From Nannochloropsis oceanica (lineage: Eukaryota; Sar; Eustigmatophyceae; Eustigmatales; Monodopsidaceae), in the NCBI GenBank assembly GCA_004519485.1, contig CP038133.1:558001-622000 (forward strand): a stretch of 64,000 nt of DNA, read 5' to 3'. The notes beneath the pieces are model-generated. The model was not told where the DNA came from and did not search any database. It saw only the letters and a program-made list of their open reading frames with translations. This document shows positions 1 through 10,493 of the stretch, piece after piece. Within the stretch, counting starts at the first letter, position 1. Each line of letters starts with the position of its first letter. The translations under genes and the position numbers were made by a program.

Positions 1-708
1 TTGTTGCAGGATGCTTCTCTGGCACCGCAGTGTGCAGCAATGGAGAGTGTGGGGGTGCTGGCCCAGGACGGCTTTGTGTCCGAGGAATTGGTTGAGGGGA
101 CTTTGCCCCAGAATTTTCAGGCACGCGTGGTGGATACAGAGGTGGCACGGTGTGAGCAGATGCTGGTAAATGTCTGTATTTTGTACCTAGGGACAGCAAT
201 GGTCTTGATGTGGTTGTCGGGGAGGTATCGGGCAAGGATGATTGGGTGGGAGTATTTCAAGGTGGGGTTGAAACAGTGGAGGGCGAGGTTGAGGGATCGG
301 TTCTATGGCTTTCTTCAGCGTCATCAGACGTGGTTGCCTAGATGGATTATTAGGTTGGCGGCGGCGCGGCAGAGCGGGAGCGGGGGGTATGATGGGGAGG
401 AGGAGGAGGAGGAATTTGAGGGATGGGATGCGGATGACGATGATGATGAGGAAGATGACGAAGACGAGGACGAGGACGAGGACGAGGATGAGGATGGAGG
501 GGAGGAAGATCTGCTGCCGACGCGGTCGTATGGGACGAGCGTGACGATGGGTCTGCAAGATTTGAATTGCGGGGGCCCCAGGAGCTCGGGGCCGCCCCCT
601 CCACCCCTACCCACCTCACCGGTCTCATCCGCGGTTTTGAGTGGTCAAGGCGTGGAGGAAGAAAAGGAACGGGAGCGAGAAAGAGGAGAAGAAGTGTTAG
701 AGAAATAG
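1..708 (+). CDS. C-terminal part of an unknown acidic membrane protein (5' end outside window)
   Basis: The frame is open from base 1 and ends at a TAG at 706-708, giving 235 residues of a longer protein. The first nine bases end in TTGCAG, so base 10 may be the start of an exon after a splice acceptor. One hydrophobic stretch (about residues 54-74) reads like a membrane span and is followed by a basic, Trp/Arg-rich segment (to about residue 120), as expected for a cytosolic flank. Residues about 130-170 are almost pure Asp/Glu, then comes a Pro-rich patch and a charged Glu/Arg tail. I do not recognise a family. The acidic tract is encoded by imperfect GAC/GAG/GAT repeats that also give long open frames on the other strand, which I ignore. 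The gene runs tail-to-tail with POL5, whose stop lies about 300 bases away. Confidence 0.6.
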   Translation: MLQDASLAPQCAAMESVGVLAQDGFVSEELVEGTLPQNFQARVVDTEVARCEQMLVNVCILYLGTAMVLMWLSGRYRARMIGWEYFKVGLKQWRARLRDRFYGFLQRHQTWLPRWIIRLAAARQSGSGGYDGEEEEEEFEGWDADDDDDEEDDEDEDEDEDEDEDGGEEDLLPTRSYGTSVTMGLQDLNCGGPRSSGPPPPPLPTSPVSSAVLSGQGVEEEKERERERGEEVLEK

Positions 709-1007
709 ATGAATATCTCTCTCTGTAATTTTAGGGTAGAGTGTGTTTATGTGCGTATGTGCAGCAAAGCAACAAGAATCCAACAGCAAAAGCCACACAA
801 CAAAAAACCGAAGGGGGAGAGAATATAACTCAATGGGAGTATCATGGAGTAGCAAGGATTTCCCCCTCTCTTTTTGCGTGCTTTTGGTTCTATTTGTTCT
901 CTGGCTTGCCATCACTCACAACAACCAAATAGGGACTCGTTTCTTGTCCGTTCCTTTGCATATCTTTGGTAAGTATCGGCAAAAATGACTGGCAGATTCC
1001 TCTTCCC
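709..1007. other. convergent intergenic spacer
   Basis: About 300 bases between two converging 3' ends. It is richer in A/T than the flanking genes, and short open frames on both strands show no family likeness. I see no RNA gene. It presumably holds the two 3' UTRs and their polyadenylation signals. Confidence 0.5.
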
Positions 1008-4000
1008 TTAATGCTTCATTTTCTTGGCCTTCTTACTATCTTTGTCAAGCTTTAGCAGCTGTTGCAGCTCTTGCTGCTGTTGCTGCTGAGGAATCTGATG
1101 CGCTCTCTTCTGGCTTTCCTTGCTTTTCTTATTATCGGTACCCTTACTCTTCTCCTCGTGACTATTCCCACCACCAATTCCAACCTTGTGCTCAGCCACC
1201 TCCTTAGCCTCATCGTCCCGCGCCCGCTTCTTATTCCTTTTCTCCACTTTCTTCTCCTTCTTCTCCTTCTTGTGATTCCTTTTCCCTCCCTCCTGCACTG
1301 GAGCCTCCCCTGCCTCCGACGTGGGTACGCCCAACAGACGCGCCACGTGCAAGCAAGACATCTTCAAACCCTGGCTCGCAGTTTCCTGTTGTACCTTCAC
1401 CAACAACCTCCCCATACCCAACGCAGCCTCTGCTGTATCTACACCGTTAGGGGTCTTTCCTTCCTTCTTCTTCCCCTTCTTCTTAGACGTTTCCTCCCTC
1501 ACTGCTTCTGCTGCTGGCCCCTCCTCGTCTTTCAACGCAGTAGCCACAGACTGACAGCACTCGATCAAAGGCTTGAGCCGCTTACTGTTCATATCTCCCC
1601 CTTGTTCTGTCAAAACCCGTGTCAGACCCGCTATAAGCCCCTTCATCTGATCCTGCAAGACTTGCTTCGCCTCGGGGCCAAACACCCGCCGTTGCGCCAG
1701 CAACAACCCAATCATTCTAATGGCCTCCGCCTGCCGAAACGCCTTACTCGCTGACACTGCATGCTTGTTCAACAGCTCAAGCAACACCACACATGCCGGC
1801 GACGGAAACCTCGCCACCAGCTGCTCAAACGGGGCTGCTGTCATACTTGTGCGTGAGGTCATGTACTCTTCCAAGGCCCCGCGATAAAGATCAGACAACC
1901 ACTGAGGAGGGGAACCACCACTGTTCGTGCTCGAGTTAAGGACCGCCCGCGTACAAATCGTCAAGCATGTCGTAAGCGTATTGGTGGTGGCAGTAGTAGG
2001 AGATTTCTTCAAGTCCGCCATCAGCCCCCTCGCGAGGGCTTGAACCTCCTCGTCCTCTACCTCTGCTGCCCCTTCCACGACAGGCACGAGGCGAGGTCGT
2101 GTTTTGGCCAGGCGTTTGTTCAGGAATTCCTCGAGACGGTGGGAAAGTCCGACGTGTTCAGAAGGCTTCCCGGGACCGGCTTGGGATTGGAGGGTTTTGA
2201 GTGCCTTGAGGCAAGGACGGATGGTGAGTACAAGCAGGCCGGCATGGGGTTGCTTGGACGCTACGACTTCAAGAAGGTCTAAGGTGCGGAGGCGATGTTG
2301 GAGAGAGAGACGCTCGGCCTCCATGCGAGATTCTTTACCGCCTTGATGGTTGGCTTGCCGCAGGGCAAGCATGTGGGAGAGAGCTGCTTGGCTCTCGTTC
2401 TCACCCCTACCAAACAAACGTCGGAAAGCCAATTTATCATTCGAATCCACCATGATCTCCTCTTCCTCCGCCTCAACTTCTTCATCTCCTACCCCATCTG
2501 ACTCCTCCATCGTTACCCCCACGTTTTTCAAAGCCTTATCCAACGTCGCAAGTGCCTCCTCTTCCTCGTCCTCCTTCTCCTCCTCATCCTCCGGGCCCGA
2601 CCCACTCGCATCATCGCTTTCTCCTCCCTCCTCCTCGCTCATCCCCTCTGCGCGGAGATTGCAAATGACTCCCAACAGCACATCTAGCGCCGGACGATTA
2701 ATAGGCGAGGACGCACACACCATACTCCACGCCTTCCGAACCACGCCCCTCAACCCCCTCATCGCCATCCCAGCCTCGGCCGTCGACAAGGCCCCAACAC
2801 ATACATCCGCCAAAACTGCCATGGCATCCACCTTTTGCTCTTGCTCTTCCTCTTTCTGTTGCCGCTTCTTCTTCTCTTTCTTCCCCTTCTTCTCCTTCTC
2901 CATGGTCATCGTCGCCTTCCCTACCAGGTCATCATAAGACCTGCAAAGGTCTCCCAACAAGTCCTCTTCCTCGTCTTCCCTCTCCTTTTCCACATAACTC
3001 AATTGACCCAACCCAATCTGCATGACCAACGCCGCAAACGCTCCACTTACCTTGTCCCCCTCCCCCACTTCCTCCTTCCCCTTAATCCGCCCCACCAACC
3101 CTAACATCGTCTCTCTCGCCTCTCTAGCCCCCTGCGGCAGCGGACATAGCAACTCCGCTCCCTGTCCTTCTAAACCACGCCACGCTTCATGTGCCATCCA
3201 CAGCCACCCTAACGCTCCTAACACCCCATCAGAAGCCTCAAATTTAAGAGCCTCCCTCTTGCTCAGCTCGGCCAAGAGACTATGAAGACGGGCCGCGGCG
3301 ATCTTCCGGACCTCAGGAGGAACAGCAGCAGCTTGAATCAGTATCCATGTGGAAGGGTCATCCGCCTCCTTTTTCTCCTTGGCCCCCTTCTTTGACTTGT
3401 GGCTGGCAGGCTTACTCTTCTTACTACTGAAACTCTCCGTCTGAAAATAAGCTAGGGAGAGGAGGATTCGTAGCACCTGAAGCGTCACACACGTCCCCTC
3501 GGGCTTGGCAACAGCAGGAGTCTTGCTCAAAGCATACAGTGCATCCACCGCCCATACCTTTTTGGCAAGCGCCGTGGCTGCCTCTTCAGCTGCGTCTTTT
3601 TCATCTTCTCCTTCTGCCACTTCGTCCCCTCCCTTCCCCTTCCCCCTCTTCTCCTTCCCACTGCTGCTGCTGCTGCTGCTGCTCAACTCCGCCTCACTAT
3701 ACGCCTTGACCAAGTGCCTAACAAATGCCAATAGCTCTGTAGTCCCCAGCCCCCTCAACAACCCTTGCACTGTCTCTGTCCCTGTCTTCAAATCAAAATT
3801 CACGTCACACCGTGTGAGCAACGCACTCGCAATCACTAACCTCTTCTCGGGTACCATCTCCCCTGCCTCTAACAGCGTGTCCAGTGTCTGCTTTGCAAGA
3901 GGCCTGAGAATCTCGTCTGCCGTCCCGGCAGTCGCCAGCGACATAAGAAGAACTCTTAGCACATGTGGGGAAAGGCAGAGGGGGAGCTGTGTCGCCACAC

Positions 4001-5075
4001 AACGGGAACAGACTCGTTGCAAGAGCATCAAGGAGAGAGCTTTGCGTTCATGCGTACCGCAAGCCAACACCCCATCCACCACCAGCATCCAAAGTGCTTG
4101 CAATGTCGCTTCATGATCACCCTCGTCCCCTTCTTCATCAATCACCATACTGTTGCTGCTGCTCCCTCCACCATCCTGCGGCAACAGTTCGTCCAGGATC
4201 CGATCCCACACCGGGTGCATCTGAGGGAAGGCACTCGAGGATGCCTTCAATGGCTCCAGCAGCTTATACACACGCTTAGCCTTCAAAATTCTCTTCGACG
4301 TCAACAACCACCGGGGCAACTTCCCCTCAAGGTCCTTGTGCTTCAGCAAACCATGCTTACGAAGGTATGCCTGCACCGCTAGCCCCACGCCAAGCTGATC
4401 TGGATTGAGCGCCTCCAAACTTAGCTCCTCCTTCGCGTTCTCATCCCCGTCCCTGACCACCGCAGATACACCAGCACCCAAGGATTGCCCGAGCTGCACA
4501 ATGATTTGTGAGGAGCGGCAAAAGCGCTTGGAGGGCATGCACTCCAGCATGGCCACCACGGTCTCAGCTGCCAAGGACCGCAAGACCTTGCGCTTGCTAA
4601 AAATGCTAATCGCCGTCTCCAAGAGCTCCGTACCTGTGGGTTCCCACTCCTTGTCGTTAATCCTCAATCGATCCGAACGCGCCACAACCAGGCAGGTGAA
4701 CAGCCGGCCCAGGAGCATATCTCGCTCCTCTTGACCCTTCACGGAGCCCGTGACTTCAGTTGAGGCCACCATGTGTTCCTTTACCAAAGTCAAGGGCACG
4801 TGTGGCAAGGCCGCGAGCATCTCAGCCAGACAGGCTGCGAATCCTTGCCGTGCAGCCTCCGTAGAGGAGGATAGACCCCGGACCAGACGCTTAATGGCAT
4901 AGTCAACGTCGGCCGACAAGCCAGAGGGTGGGTGGTCCCCGCCATTCTCCGTAGCAATGCTGGTGGTGTTGGTGCCGCCGCTGCTTGCTATCAACGCCTC
5001 GATGAGCTCATGCGCTGCCTGGATGCGCTCACCCGGGTCGGTCGAGACCAGCTTCCAGTAGCACTCGAGGGACAT
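1008..5075 (-). CDS. POL5: Pol5 / Myb-binding protein 1A-like nucleolar protein
   Basis: Single open frame of about 1355 residues in the Pol5/MYBBP1A ('DNA polymerase phi') family, nucleolar proteins that bind rDNA and support rRNA synthesis and ribosome assembly; despite the old name they are not working polymerases. The N-terminal region (DYAIKRLVRGLSSS followed by ARQGFAACLAEML) is the family signature, and the rest is helical-repeat-like. Two Asp/Glu-rich stretches lie in the middle, and the last 100 residues are Lys-rich with KKEKKEKK-type nuclear/nucleolar signals and a short poly-Gln. The frame is open to an upstream ATG at 5156, but those 27 extra residues are unlike the family, so I place the start at 5075 (MSLECYW). 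No intron is needed. It is head-to-head with BUD31, with start codons 441 bases apart. Confidence 0.88.
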   Translation of the reverse strand: MSLECYWKLVSTDPGERIQAAHELIEALIASSGGTNTTSIATENGGDHPPSGLSADVDYAIKRLVRGLSSSTEAARQGFAACLAEMLAALPHVPLTLVKEHMVASTEVTGSVKGQEERDMLLGRLFTCLVVARSDRLRINDKEWEPTGTELLETAISIFSKRKVLRSLAAETVVAMLECMPSKRFCRSSQIIVQLGQSLGAGVSAVVRDGDENAKEELSLEALNPDQLGVGLAVQAYLRKHGLLKHKDLEGKLPRWLLTSKRILKAKRVYKLLEPLKASSSAFPQMHPVWDRILDELLPQDGGGSSSNSMVIDEEGDEGDHEATLQALWMLVVDGVLACGTHERKALSLMLLQRVCSRCVATQLPLCLSPHVLRVLLMSLATAGTADEILRPLAKQTLDTLLEAGEMVPEKRLVIASALLTRCDVNFDLKTGTETVQGLLRGLGTTELLAFVRHLVKAYSEAELSSSSSSSSGKEKRGKGKGGDEVAEGEDEKDAAEEAATALAKKVWAVDALYALSKTPAVAKPEGTCVTLQVLRILLSLAYFQTESFSSKKSKPASHKSKKGAKEKKEADDPSTWILIQAAAVPPEVRKIAAARLHSLLAELSKREALKFEASDGVLGALGWLWMAHEAWRGLEGQGAELLCPLPQGAREARETMLGLVGRIKGKEEVGEGDKVSGAFAALVMQIGLGQLSYVEKEREDEEEDLLGDLCRSYDDLVGKATMTMEKEKKGKKEKKKRQQKEEEQEQKVDAMAVLADVCVGALSTAEAGMAMRGLRGVVRKAWSMVCASSPINRPALDVLLGVICNLRAEGMSEEEGGESDDASGSGPEDEEEKEDEEEEALATLDKALKNVGVTMEESDGVGDEEVEAEEEEIMVDSNDKLAFRRLFGRGENESQAALSHMLALRQANHQGGKESRMEAERLSLQHRLRTLDLLEVVASKQPHAGLLVLTIRPCLKALKTLQSQAGPGKPSEHVGLSHRLEEFLNKRLAKTRPRLVPVVEGAAEVEDEEVQALARGLMADLKKSPTTATTNTLTTCLTICTRAVLNSSTNSGGSPPQWLSDLYRGALEEYMTSRTSMTAAPFEQLVARFPSPACVVLLELLNKHAVSASKAFRQAEAIRMIGLLLAQRRVFGPEAKQVLQDQMKGLIAGLTRVLTEQGGDMNSKRLKPLIECCQSVATALKDEEGPAAEAVREETSKKKGKKKEGKTPNGVDTAEAALGMGRLLVKVQQETASQGLKMSCLHVARLLGVPTSEAGEAPVQEGGKRNHKKEKKEKKVEKRNKKRARDDEAKEVAEHKVGIGGGNSHEEKSKGTDNKKSKESQKRAHQIPQQQQQQELQQLLKLDKDSKKAKKMKH

Positions 5076-5516
5076 GGCTACTGTCCTGTGTGGGTGGCAG
5101 TGGAGGGGGGGTGGGGAGGTCTGCGTGTAAACCGTGGAAAGTTTTGCAAGGACCAATCAATTAAGGTGACAAGCCCGACGAAGTCTGTTTAAGCGCCTCG
5201 TTTGAGATTGCGGCGTAGTGGTTAAGACGGGGGTTGATGGGAGCACGTGTGTGCAAGGAGTAATGGACGAGGATATTTCCTAATGGGCACTTTGTAAAGC
5301 GGTTGCCAGTTGCCAACAACGGGGGTCGCAGCGGCCTCTCCCTTCTTCGTCCTCTACGGCGGCACTCTCTTTTCCCCAATACCTCTCCACCAGATAACCA
5401 GGACCTGAGCCTCATCATCTCTTGTCTTCCCCCCCAACCTCATTCCCCGCCCGCACGCAGGCGGACTCGCTTTCAGCCACTGCATAATCAGCCCCACTAT
5501 CAACCCTAGCAATAAT
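5076..5516. promoter_or_regulatory. shared upstream region of POL5 and BUD31
   Basis: 441 bases between divergent start codons of two nuclear RNA-processing genes. It must hold both promoters. A fragment near 5213-5229 resembles a tRNA D-arm/A-box but no tRNA can be folded around it. I see no clear TATA box. Confidence 0.45.
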
Positions 5517-6573
5517 ATGTCTCGATGGGGACGCAAAGCACGCCCGCCCCCTGGCTTTGACTACCTGGAACCGACCCTGGCAGCCTTGGAAGCCGAGCTG
5601 CGAGAGAGTACGTAGTTTATGTGGAAGTGCGTGTCCCTTACCTTCGGCGGGTTTGTGTTCTTACGCTTCTCTTCCCACCTTCTCTCTTTCCCTCGTCACA
5701 ACGTAGAGGTGAATGAGGGCCACGAGGGGAAGCGCAAAAACGAGTCCCTGTGGCCGGTTCACCAGATCAACTGGCAACGGAGCCGCTACATCTTTGACAT
5801 GTTTTATCGGTACAAGAAGATCAGCCGTGAGGTCTATGAGTATTGCGTGCAGATGGTACGGTGCGGGGCATAGGAGATTTGGGTTTCCGTGGGCTTGTAT
5901 GACCATGGGTGGATGAGTGGGGTACGAGGATACGCGGGACAGATTGGTTGTATGTGGGTAAGCTATCCAAAGCGATGGTGTCTCATTCTTGCGACCTCCT
6001 TCCTCCCTCCTATCCTTCAATATCCCCACGTAGAAAATCGTCGACGCCGCCCTAGCTGCCAAATGGAAGAAGCCCGGCTACGAAAAGCTCTGCTGCACAT
6101 ACGCCATCAACACGAAGAACTTTAAATTTGGTACCACCAGCATCTGCCGCGTGCCAAAGCATGTCTTGAACGAGGGAACGGTTGTGGAAGACACGAACTG
6201 TGGGTGTCGCGGCTGCTCGTCCGGAGAGCAGGGAGAAAAAAATATTTTTGGGAACAAGTATGGGCAGTACTTGGCGGGCATTCAGGTACGGAGGGAGAGA
6301 AAGCAGGCGAAATTGGAAGCAGCAGAGGCTGCATCAGCTAAGGCGGAAGCAGGTGTGTGGGCGGAGCGGGGGGGTGGAGAGGACGATGAGGAGGAGGAGG
6401 AGGAGGAGGAGGAGGAGGAGGAGGTTGACGACGACGACGAGGGAGAAGAGGGGGGGGGCGGAGGAAGGAAAGGGAAGGCCAAGAGGTCAGGGCAGGAGGA
6501 TACGGATAATGATGATTTCGAGGAGGACGAGGACGAGGAGGGGCGGGAACATAAAAAGAGCAAAGCGTTGTGA
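5517..6573 (+). CDS. BUD31: BUD31/G10 spliceosome component with acidic C-terminal extension
   Basis: Three exons: 5517-5607, 5707-5855 and 6034-6573 (donors GTACGT and GTACGG; acceptors GTAG), giving 259 residues. BUD31 (G10) is a small zinc-binding protein of the activated spliceosome. Residues 1-145 match it throughout: the [16 protein letters not shown] start, [34 protein letters not shown], then cysteine clusters around [15 protein letters not shown] and [12 protein letters not shown], which build the zinc clusters. The human protein ends about there at 144 residues. Here the frame continues for about 110 more residues: a short charged helix (about 30), then a nearly pure Glu/Asp run and basic patches. 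A GTACGG directly after GIQ (near 6288) could be an alternative donor that would shorten this tail, so the tail needs transcript support. Divergent from POL5. Confidence 0.93.
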
Positions 6574-6969
6574 AGTAGCAAAGAAGATAAAGCGGACGAG
6601 TGATAAGTCAAGTGTGCAAAGGTAACGACGAGGCGTAACATTTTTTTAGAAAACTTCAGCGATAGAAAAAGACAGGGCAACCCTGAGTGTAAGATGAGAG
6701 CCAGGGCGAGGAGTATAAATTTTATTCTGTGGATTGTTCTTTCGATTTGTATGTTTTATTCTCTGGTGTGGTGAGTTCTCAGACGCACCACACCACACAG
6801 CATCATGCAGCCGCAACAGCTGCTGCAGGCTGGCACTATCTCCCTTTTTGTCTGCTTGTTTCTGGATATGCTTTATACAATTTCTTTCTCTTCCATCCTT
6901 CCCCTCCATCATCATCCTTCCCCTCCATCATCATCATCCTCCACTCCCTTTCTTTTCTTCTCCCTCCCA
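6574..6969. other. convergent intergenic spacer
   Basis: About 400 bases between the 3' ends of BUD31 and TUL1. It contains pyrimidine-rich tracts with repeated CCATCATCAT units near 6905-6945. I see no gene or structured RNA. Confidence 0.5.
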
Positions 6970-9657
6970 TCAGCGATGCGGCAAGGCACACCTACACACA
7001 GGGCATTCCAACTTAATATCCATCCACCTCTCCAAGCACTCCCGATCGAAGACATGATTACATGGCGCCACCATGTAGCTTCCGGTCCTTTCCACATTCA
7101 CATCATTAAAACAAATCGCACACTCTGGCACTCCTCCCTCCTCTTCCCTCCCCCCCTCCTCCATCCCTGTCATCTCAATGGCATCGTCCTCGATACTTTC
7201 ACTCCCACTACTATGCATCTGCACCAGACCCCCCGCCCTCCCAACCGGCTGCGCGCCCCCTCCCCCTACTCCTCCCCTTTGTTGAGGAACCGGTCGGTAA
7301 TAATTGTACTTGGGCGGCAAAAACCGAGCAGGTATCATGTATTGCGGGCCAAGGTAGTCTTGTGACAGCAACACGGCTACTTGCAGCCCAACCCACGAGA
7401 CCAGCGCCACGCACATCCGATAATCAGGACGGTAGTCTGAGAAGAGGAGATGAACGAAATTGTACGGGCAGCCGTAGATGTACAGAGGGATGACGAGCCT
7501 AGCCCCGGACATACCGAGGACGTAGGTGCGATTGAGGGGGTAGCGGAGGCCCTTGGTGGCATTCATAACGATTTGGGGGACCCAGAAGGAGTAGAGGAAG
7601 AATATGATGACTTCAATGTAGTTGGCGAGGAAGTAGACGAGGAAGAGGAGAAAGAAGAGTACCGCGTAAAAGCGGGCGTGGAGCGTGGTCAGCTGCCGTC
7701 GGAGGCCATTGAACGAGGCAGCGGTCGCTGATTGGGAGTTGCGAGACTGGTGGATGATGAACATGTAGCGAATCTCAAAAATCGAAAATATCACCAGCTT
7801 GAAAAAAGCGATCGATGCAAAAGCAGCAAACAGGGGCTGGAGCATCGCGCACAGCAACAGGTGGGCAATGCAAAGGAGGGCGTCTAAAATCGCTTGGCCG
7901 CCCACGCTAAGCAAGGAGACGCGCGACGCAGCGGCTTGGGTGCGGGAGAAGTAGAGCTGGCGGAAGAGGAGGGCAATTTGCAAAACACACACCAAGGTGG
8001 CGACAATCGAGTAGTTGACGGCCTTTCGGTACGCCTCGGTCCAATCCAGACGAATGGCCTTCGAGGAAATGCTCACGGCCAGGTTACACTCCGCACTGAC
8101 CAGGGAGCCTTCCATCCCTTCCACCCATAGCAGGCGCTCTTCAATGCTTCCCGCTTCAGTCGATGAGGGTGACGAGGGGGGAGAAGTGGTAAGGTTGCCT
8201 TCCCCTCCCACTGCCTGGCCCATCTCCTTACTAGAGTTCAACTTTGGCGAGGTCCGAGCGTCGAGGGTAAAGACACAATTCTTGCCATTACTCGTCCTTT
8301 GTCGGGGATACTGGTTTTTACTCCTATTCGGGATAACTACAGACTCGACCAAGCTCCCATCAGCAGCCACCAGCTCAGATACACCTGCTGTAGTCGCATC
8401 GTCGCTCACAACGGTCAATCCCAGAATCATGGCCTTTCCCTCACCTAGATCCTCCCCTACAGCAGCTGCAGCAGTGGGGACCACTTCCTCGAGCACTGCC
8501 TGCAATCTTCGTTCCTCCTCCGGGTACTTGTCAAAGTCAGTCCACGCTGCCGCCATGCGCCCATCAAGGTCGTGCAAATCCTCTGAAGCAAAAGCAGCTG
8601 CAGTAGCCGCAGGTATACTCGTTCGTCGCCTACCCCTCCTCCTTCGTTCATCCCCAAAGTCCATGCCCCAAGACTCCACACCTTCCTCCTTTTCCTCCTT
8701 CTCTTCCTCGTATACGCCTATATTCGCTCTCACAGCTGCAGGGCCAGCCGCCGCAGGCGTCGTACTGTTTCTATTACTGGTGCTGTTGAGATTCTTGGCC
8801 GAGCTTGCCGGAAGCGTGAATGTAAAAGCTATCTTCCCCGCATCTTTCTGAATAATTGTCCGCAGCAGCAACCGGCCATTCTCATGCAAATACACGCCTT
8901 TGGCCATAGCATATACATCCCTCTCGGTGGAATACGAGCCATCGAGTAACTTGAAATAACCGTGCACTAGGCTCAAATCCGCCAGACCCGGCACTGGATT
9001 CATGTAAAGCTGCATATCCACCCTCCCCTCCCTATGATGCAATGTCACCTCCCCTTCAGGCTTATGCTTAGCAGTGGATCTTAAGTTCAACTCTGGGGAG
9101 GCAACGGCTGTGGTGGTAATGGCGGCGCCAGTGCCGGTAAGCGGGTGATTCGTCTCATCCGTTGTCTTCGCAGCTGGCGCTGCTGCTGCTGCTGCTGCTC
9201 CCTGTGGCTCCACCTTAGGCAATGTTCCACTTCCCATCACTTGTCCTTGTCGTCGTTCCCGACCCGGATTGGCCTCGACGACTTTGGGGGTCTCCACTAT
9301 CTTGCTCCATGCCCCACGGTAATATCCTGTGACATTACGTGAATAGAAATTACCGTCCTCCGGCTGCAACCGCAAAAATTCTTTCAATCGCTGCGTCCCC
9401 GCCGCAGACAAGCTGATACTTCTCCATTTGTACTCGTCCGAATGGCTCGCATTAACCTCCCCGCCATTGTTGGTGTTGGTGTTATCTCCGTACGTAGTGG
9501 CATCCGTGCCACCGCCGTTCCGTTGGTCGGCGAACAAAAGCAACAAGCACATGAACAGTCCCATTTGAAACACTCTCGAGCGGTGTCTCCTCTCTTGCTC
9601 CTCATCCATGGCAACGTCGCCCCCGCCTGGTGCCTGTCGCGCGAGCCAACTGTACAT
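6970..9657 (-). CDS. TUL1: TUL1-like multi-pass transmembrane RING E3 ubiquitin ligase
   Basis: Single frame of 895 residues. TUL1-type ligases sit in Golgi/endosome/ER membranes (Dsc complex in fungi, FLY1/FLY2 in plants) and ubiquitinate membrane proteins. The order fits: one hydrophobic segment near residues 29-44 (a signal anchor), a large luminal region (to about 555) with several NxS/T sites and family-like strands, a cluster of about seven hydrophobic spans (about 565-790), then a C-terminal RING ending 'ALPHR'. The RING starts CAICFNDV and closes CPVCRCALP, both typical of TUL1. In the central PCNHVFDREC segment an Asp stands where the fifth zinc ligand is normally His. Ser/Thr/Ala-rich inserts break up the luminal part. 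The start ATG at 9657 is the first in frame; a second lies 16 codons in. Divergent from the PH-domain gene. Confidence 0.85.
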   Translation of the reverse strand: MYSWLARQAPGGGDVAMDEEQERRHRSRVFQMGLFMCLLLLFADQRNGGGTDATTYGDNTNTNNGGEVNASHSDEYKWRSISLSAAGTQRLKEFLRLQPEDGNFYSRNVTGYYRGAWSKIVETPKVVEANPGRERRQGQVMGSGTLPKVEPQGAAAAAAAPAAKTTDETNHPLTGTGAAITTTAVASPELNLRSTAKHKPEGEVTLHHREGRVDMQLYMNPVPGLADLSLVHGYFKLLDGSYSTERDVYAMAKGVYLHENGRLLLRTIIQKDAGKIAFTFTLPASSAKNLNSTSNRNSTTPAAAGPAAVRANIGVYEEEKEEKEEGVESWGMDFGDERRRRGRRRTSIPAATAAAFASEDLHDLDGRMAAAWTDFDKYPEEERRLQAVLEEVVPTAAAAVGEDLGEGKAMILGLTVVSDDATTAGVSELVAADGSLVESVVIPNRSKNQYPRQRTSNGKNCVFTLDARTSPKLNSSKEMGQAVGGEGNLTTSPPSSPSSTEAGSIEERLLWVEGMEGSLVSAECNLAVSISSKAIRLDWTEAYRKAVNYSIVATLVCVLQIALLFRQLYFSRTQAAASRVSLLSVGGQAILDALLCIAHLLLCAMLQPLFAAFASIAFFKLVIFSIFEIRYMFIIHQSRNSQSATAASFNGLRRQLTTLHARFYAVLFFLLFLVYFLANYIEVIIFFLYSFWVPQIVMNATKGLRYPLNRTYVLGMSGARLVIPLYIYGCPYNFVHLLFSDYRPDYRMCVALVSWVGLQVAVLLSQDYLGPQYMIPARFLPPKYNYYRPVPQQRGGVGGGGAQPVGRAGGLVQMHSSGSESIEDDAIEMTGMEEGGREEEGGVPECAICFNDVNVERTGSYMVAPCNHVFDRECLERWMDIKLECPVCRCALPHR

Positions 9658-10493
9658 ATATTGGGGGGTTGGGACGAAGTGCAGGGTTAGGCGGAGGGCC
9701 TAGTTTCTCTTCAAAGTTGGCAACCCGTGCCTATGCCACCGGTAACATAGGGGGAAATAATCAGAGATCGCCATTATCTGGGCGTGTGGTGAGTGAGCAT
9801 TCATGCGAAGCTAGCAACGCATTGGTATGTGGGGCGGGGTGTAGTAGAGGGGTGCTTCAGCTGGAGCACAAGCTACACATACCTGCGGGTTCTAGCGCGC
9901 ATTCCTGGGGCAGCAGGAGGCGGGGTGGGAGGCTCTTCACGCTCGGGAGACAGCATGGCCGTGCCTTAGTGGTGGTCTATCTTCTGCTTGTCGCTCTACT
10001 GTGGTGTTGATTCTCCCATGTCGATGCTGCTTGCTTGTCTTGTGGGTGCGTGCGGGACGGGGGGGGAGCGTTAGCATCAAGTACCAATACCAGACATCGT
10101 CCACGAACAAAAGCATCAAGGCATATAGAACAAGAAGGATGTGTGTGACCAAGCAAAGCCTCAGCTAACCTCAAAGCAGCACTAAAGCAAGGATGACCCT
10201 CGCTACGCGCAGAGCCTCCTCTGAAATTTGCCAGCGACGACAAGAGGCCCCGCCGAGCGATATGGGCAAGCCGTCTTGTTATTCATTGGCCGCTCCCCCA
10301 CTCACATGCCTCCACACGCATACCAAGCAGTCTCAACGCTCACTACCCTCCTTACTCCTATGTTTCTACAGGCTCCGCTGGTTGTTTGGATTGCGTAGCT
10401 TTGACAGCCGCCGCGTCGTCTTGCCACCCGTCATAGTCATCGCAGAGAGCGACAGGAACACTTGCGTCTCCAAATCGAATAGCACTCTTAGTC
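9658..10493. other. 836-base divergent intergenic region, no confident gene
   Basis: Lies between the start codons of TUL1 (-) and the PH-domain gene (+). Several short open frames exist on both strands (for example near 9630-10010 and 9977-10243), and some end at plausible GT donors, but none joins to a downstream frame that resembles a known family. A small unannotated gene on the minus strand cannot be excluded. Otherwise it should hold two promoters and 5' UTRs. Confidence 0.4.

Noticed and set aside
187-628. Frames of 79-123 residues overlapping the acidic tract near the left edge
   Set aside because: They arise from the GAC/GAG repeat in other frames.
1062-4734. Many open frames of 80-230 residues on the plus strand
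   Set aside because: They lie inside POL5 on the other strand and are pyrimidine-rich shadows of its Lys/Glu-rich codons.
5213-5229. GCGTAGTGGTTAAGACG, a tRNA A-box-like fragment
   Set aside because: No anticodon arm, T arm or acceptor stem can be built around it.
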